Positions 6,840 through 7,614 of a stretch of 7,614 bases of DNA are shown here, one piece after another (the stretch's first letter is position 1; the number at the start of each line of letters is the position of its first letter). Under the pieces are notes generated by a model. That model had not been told where the DNA came from. It made no database searches and saw nothing but the letters and a program-made list of their open reading frames with translations. The translations under genes and the position numbers were made by a program. Source of the DNA: Gammaproteobacteria bacterium (lineage in GTDB: Bacteria; Pseudomonadota; Gammaproteobacteria; Steroidobacterales; Steroidobacteraceae); the NCBI GenBank assembly GCA_020846815.1, contig JADLDF010000080.1:1-7614 (forward strand), in the 5' to 3' direction.

Positions 6840-7614
6840 ATGAAGCGGATTCCGCGCGGATATTTCGAGGGCCCTTCGGGGCAGGTGCATTACCGCCGCG
6901 CGGCCGTCGCCGGCGGCACGCCGCTGCTGCTGCTGCACCAGTCACCGCTGTCCTCGGTGCAGTTCGAGGCGGTGCTGCCACGACTGCAGGCGCGCGGCTA
7001 CGACGCAGTCGCACTCGACATGCCGGGTTTCGGCCTGTCCGACGACGCGCCGGACGGGGCGACGCTCGACGACTACGCCGCCGTGCTCGGCGCCGCGCTC
7101 GAGGCGCTGGGCTGGGCCGATGCGCACGTCGTCGGGCATCACACCGGTGCGGTCGTCGGTGCACTGTTCGCAGTTGCGCAGCCGGCGCGTGTGCGGCGTC
7201 TGGTATTGAACGGCTTCCCGCTGCTGACCCAGGCAGAGCGCGAGCACTTCGGCACGTTCTATTTCGGCCCGAAGGCGCCGCGGCCCGACGGTTCGCACCT
7301 GCTGACGGCCTGGGAGAACCGCCTGCGCTCGACGCCGGGCTGGAGCGATCTCGCATTGATGCACCGCTACACCGTCGAGGCGCTGTACCGCGACGAGACC
7401 AACTGGCGCGCGTTCCCGCTGGTGATCCAGGCCGATCTCGGCCGGCTGCTGCAGGTGCTGCAGGTGCCGACCCTGCTGCTGACCAACACCGGCGAGGACC
7501 TCTACGACGCGACGCGCCGCTCGCGCGAGCTGCGGCCGCAGTTCTTCGCCTATCGCGAGCTGCAGGGCGGCACCCACGACATCGTCGACGAGCAACCGGA
7601 ACCGTGGGTCGAGG
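6840..7614 (+). CDS. Alpha/beta-hydrolase-fold protein with His at the nucleophile elbow (partial)
   Basis: 258 codons are visible and the gene runs off the right edge. The fold is shown by the strand and turn LLLLHQSPLSS (29-39, oxyanion-hole position), ALDMPGFGLSD (58-68), the elbow HVVGHHTGAVVGA (96-108), VPTLLLTNTGEDLYD (209-223, acid candidates D220 and D223), and GGTHDIVDE (243-251, catalytic-His candidate H246). The usual GxSxG elbow reads G-H-H-T-G, so H101 sits where the serine or other nucleophile normally lies. I recall GHHTG or GYHTG elbows in uncharacterised bacterial relatives, so this may be a subfamily trait rather than a local mutation. No signal peptide is seen, so it is probably cytoplasmic. 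The start is supported by GGAG 5 nt upstream. It is divergent from the MHS transporter, a layout that often links a transporter with a catabolic enzyme, but no substrate can be named. Confidence 0.87.
   Translation, partial: MKRIPRGYFEGPSGQVHYRRAAVAGGTPLLLLHQSPLSSVQFEAVLPRLQARGYDAVALDMPGFGLSDDAPDGATLDDYAAVLGAALEALGWADAHVVGHHTGAVVGALFAVAQPARVRRLVLNGFPLLTQAEREHFGTFYFGPKAPRPDGSHLLTAWENRLRSTPGWSDLALMHRYTVEALYRDETNWRAFPLVIQADLGRLLQVLQVPTLLLTNTGEDLYDATRRSRELRPQFFAYRELQGGTHDIVDEQPEPWVE

Noticed and set aside
4603..7356. 917-codon minus-strand open frame
   Set aside because: It crosses the transporter, the intergenic spacer and the antisense of the hydrolase in an alternative frame. It is Arg/Ala/Pro-rich with no recognisable fold, while the transporter and hydrolase frames have clear motifs.

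Overview
The window is a GC-rich chromosomal segment, most likely from a beta- or gammaproteobacterium. This is inferred from the very high third-position GC, the paired glpD/glpK genes, the single-RRM glycine-rich RNA-binding protein, and the DUF938 methyltransferase and MHS-type transporter. No phage, plasmid, transposon, CRISPR, tRNA or rRNA signal was seen. Long open frames overlapping the real genes on the other strand are by-products of the base composition.

Layout. Positions 1-1352 (minus) hold glycerol kinase glpK, cut by the left window edge. Positions 1399-2913 (minus) hold glpD, the FAD-dependent glycerol-3-phosphate dehydrogenase. glpD lies 46 bp upstream of glpK and is probably co-transcribed with it. 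Together they phosphorylate glycerol and oxidise glycerol-3-phosphate to dihydroxyacetone phosphate, passing electrons to the quinone pool. Positions 2914-3384 are a 471-bp divergent control region. It has a tentative glpD promoter flanked by direct repeats, an extended -10 promoter, and a leader of about 180 nt. The leader leads into a small RRM protein with a Gly/Tyr/Arg-rich tail (3385-3786, plus), which is followed by a strong hairpin terminator.

A minus-strand cluster converges on that terminator. Read 5' to 3' it is an MHS-family MFS transporter with a large loop insertion (6551-4908), the C-terminal remnant of an NADP-dependent MDR oxidoreductase (4897-4547), and a DUF938 SAM-dependent methyltransferase (4533-3910). 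The spacings are only 10 and 13 bp, so these three read as one operon. A partial alpha/beta-hydrolase-fold gene (6840 to the right edge, plus) is divergent from the transporter. Its nucleophile elbow carries His where Ser is usual.

I do not see a convincing new multi-gene system. The items most worth a second look are the hydrolase with a non-canonical elbow, the decapitated oxidoreductase that kept an open frame and a plausible ribosome-binding site, the long foldable leader of the RRM gene, and two abutting hairpins just upstream of the transporter start.
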